Shown: piece after piece, positions 22,165 to 22,849 of the stretch
Position numbering within the stretch: position 1 is the stretch's first letter
How the letters are laid out: the number at the start of each line of letters is the position of its first letter
Assembly (NCBI GenBank): GCA_937900185.1
Contig: CALCCW010000193.1
Coordinates: 1-22,849, forward strand
From: QQUK01 sp913009765
GTDB lineage: Bacteria; Zixibacteria; MSB-5A5; GN15; FEB-12
DNA length: 22,849 nucleotides
Reading direction: 5' to 3'
Made by a program: the position numbers and the translations under genes
Notes under the pieces: generated by a model
The model's database searches: none
Seen by the model: the letters and a program-made list of their open reading frames with translations, nothing else
What the model was told of the DNA's origin: nothing

Positions 22165-22849
22165 ATGAAAAGCGAATATATATTAATCACATTGTTTTTT
22201 TTGATTGCAGCAATATTTTTCTATCTTTTTTATCAATTAGTTATTCCGTTTTTTGCACCTATCTGTTGGGCTGCTGTTTTTGTAATTATATTTTTCCCTA
22301 TCTATGAAAAATTATTAAAAATAATTAAATTAAAGTCCCTTACTTCTATATTGCTCTGCTTACTTATAATCATTTTAATAATTGGACCGGTCGCATATCT
22401 CTTTGGTGCTTTAGTAGGCGAGGCAACCACAGCAGTTGTAAAAGTTAATGGAATGATAAAAGCCGGTGAATTAGATTCTTTCTTGTCAATCAATCTCCCA
22501 TGGTTAGAATCAATAAAATTAAAATTGAATGACTACTATGACTTTTCTAATATGACAACAGAACAGATAATTAAAAATGCTGTTCAAAATACAAGTGCGG
22601 TAATTTTAAATCAAACGAGTTGGATTATATCAAATGTAACTCGAATGGTATTTTATTTTGCTCTTATGATTTTTACTATGTATTACTTTTTTACCGACGG
22701 TGAAATGCTCATCCACAAATTACGCCGTCTGATGCCGTTGACACCCAACCAAGTAAATGTCACCTTTAATCAATTACGTGATGTCATTCAGGCTACTATG
22801 TATGGTGGTCTTACTGTCGCTCTTTTGCAAGGTCTCTTAGGGGGTATTA
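22165..22849 (+). CDS. AI-2E family transporter / PerM-like membrane protein (partial, N-terminal 228 residues)
   Basis: N-terminal part of a protein of the AI-2E transporter (UPF0118/PerM) family; the right edge cuts it inside the conserved core. Two membrane segments lie at about residues 5-25 and 28-48, a third near 60-82, then a soluble loop with amphipathic helices, a membrane segment FYFALMIFTMYYFFTDGEML (163-182) and the start of the next, ALLQGLLGG. That pair of motifs is the family hallmark. Members have been linked to signal export, sodium/proton exchange or stress tolerance, so a specific substrate is not claimed. ATG at 22165 has GGAG four bases upstream. A palindrome lies 33 bases before the start. 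Confidence 0.88.
   Translation, partial: MKSEYILITLFFLIAAIFFYLFYQLVIPFFAPICWAAVFVIIFFPIYEKLLKIIKLKSLTSILLCLLIIILIIGPVAYLFGALVGEATTAVVKVNGMIKAGELDSFLSINLPWLESIKLKLNDYYDFSNMTTEQIIKNAVQNTSAVILNQTSWIISNVTRMVFYFALMIFTMYYFFTDGEMLIHKLRRLMPLTPNQVNVTFNQLRDVIQATMYGGLTVALLQGLLGGI

Noticed and set aside
1..22849. CRISPR arrays, tRNA or rRNA genes, phage modules, defence islands
   Set aside because: No regularly spaced repeats, no cloverleaf or rRNA-like stretches, and no matching protein families were seen.

Overview
The window reads as a chromosomal segment of an AT-rich, Gram-negative, respiring bacterium. It carries an alternative complex III, a proton-type F1Fo ATP synthase, an outer-membrane DUF5686 protein and a bacilliredoxin, a mix that points to the FCB (Fibrobacteres-Chlorobi-Bacteroidetes) superphylum. 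Many genes have clear Shine-Dalgarno sequences, and several promoters resemble TTGACA/TATAAT. Both traits are unusual for class Bacteroidia, so a side lineage (Ignavibacteria-, Kapabacteria-, Zixibacteria- or Marinimicrobia-like) is more likely. The taxon is inferred from gene content only.

Positions 1-11585, minus strand: a continuous energy-conservation block. It is read from right to left as actA-actB-actC-actD-actE-actF, then a small lipoprotein gene. After a 311-bp gap with its own promoter come atpZ-atpI-atpB-atpE-atpF-atpH-atpA, with atpA running off the left edge. Act oxidises menaquinol/quinol and passes electrons to cytochrome c or a terminal oxidase, and ATP synthase spends the resulting proton gradient. 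Neighbouring genes overlap or nearly touch. Non-ATG starts (TTG for actA and atpB, GTG for actC and atpH) are needed to make sense of several of them.

Positions 11586-12185: divergent intergenic region with the act promoter and a probable 172-bp miniature mobile element. The element has imperfect terminal inverted repeats, a TTTA duplication on each side, and a head-to-head pair of a dispersed repeat inside.

Positions 12186-16731, plus strand: cell-surface genes. These are a DUF5686/carboxypeptidase-regulatory-like outer-membrane protein, an O-antigen ligase/polymerase-like membrane protein without glycosyltransferase neighbours, and a small beta-rich lipoprotein that ends at a clear terminator.

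Positions 16732-20690: mostly single-gene units. They are a zinc alcohol dehydrogenase, a small membrane protein, a NicO/UreH-like metal transporter with a His-rich loop and a possibly leaderless mRNA, a bacilliredoxin, and a Mn-type superoxide dismutase divergent from it.

Positions 20691-22849: a decayed transposase N-terminus, a histone-H1-like basic protein built around a Myb/SANT-like helix-turn-helix, a structured 509-bp intergenic region, and the start of an AI-2E/PerM family membrane protein cut by the right edge. I see no tRNA, rRNA or CRISPR array. No clearly new multi-gene system is evident; the best leads are the miniature element, the H1/Myb chimeric protein, the leaderless transporter promoter and the small lipoprotein linked to act.
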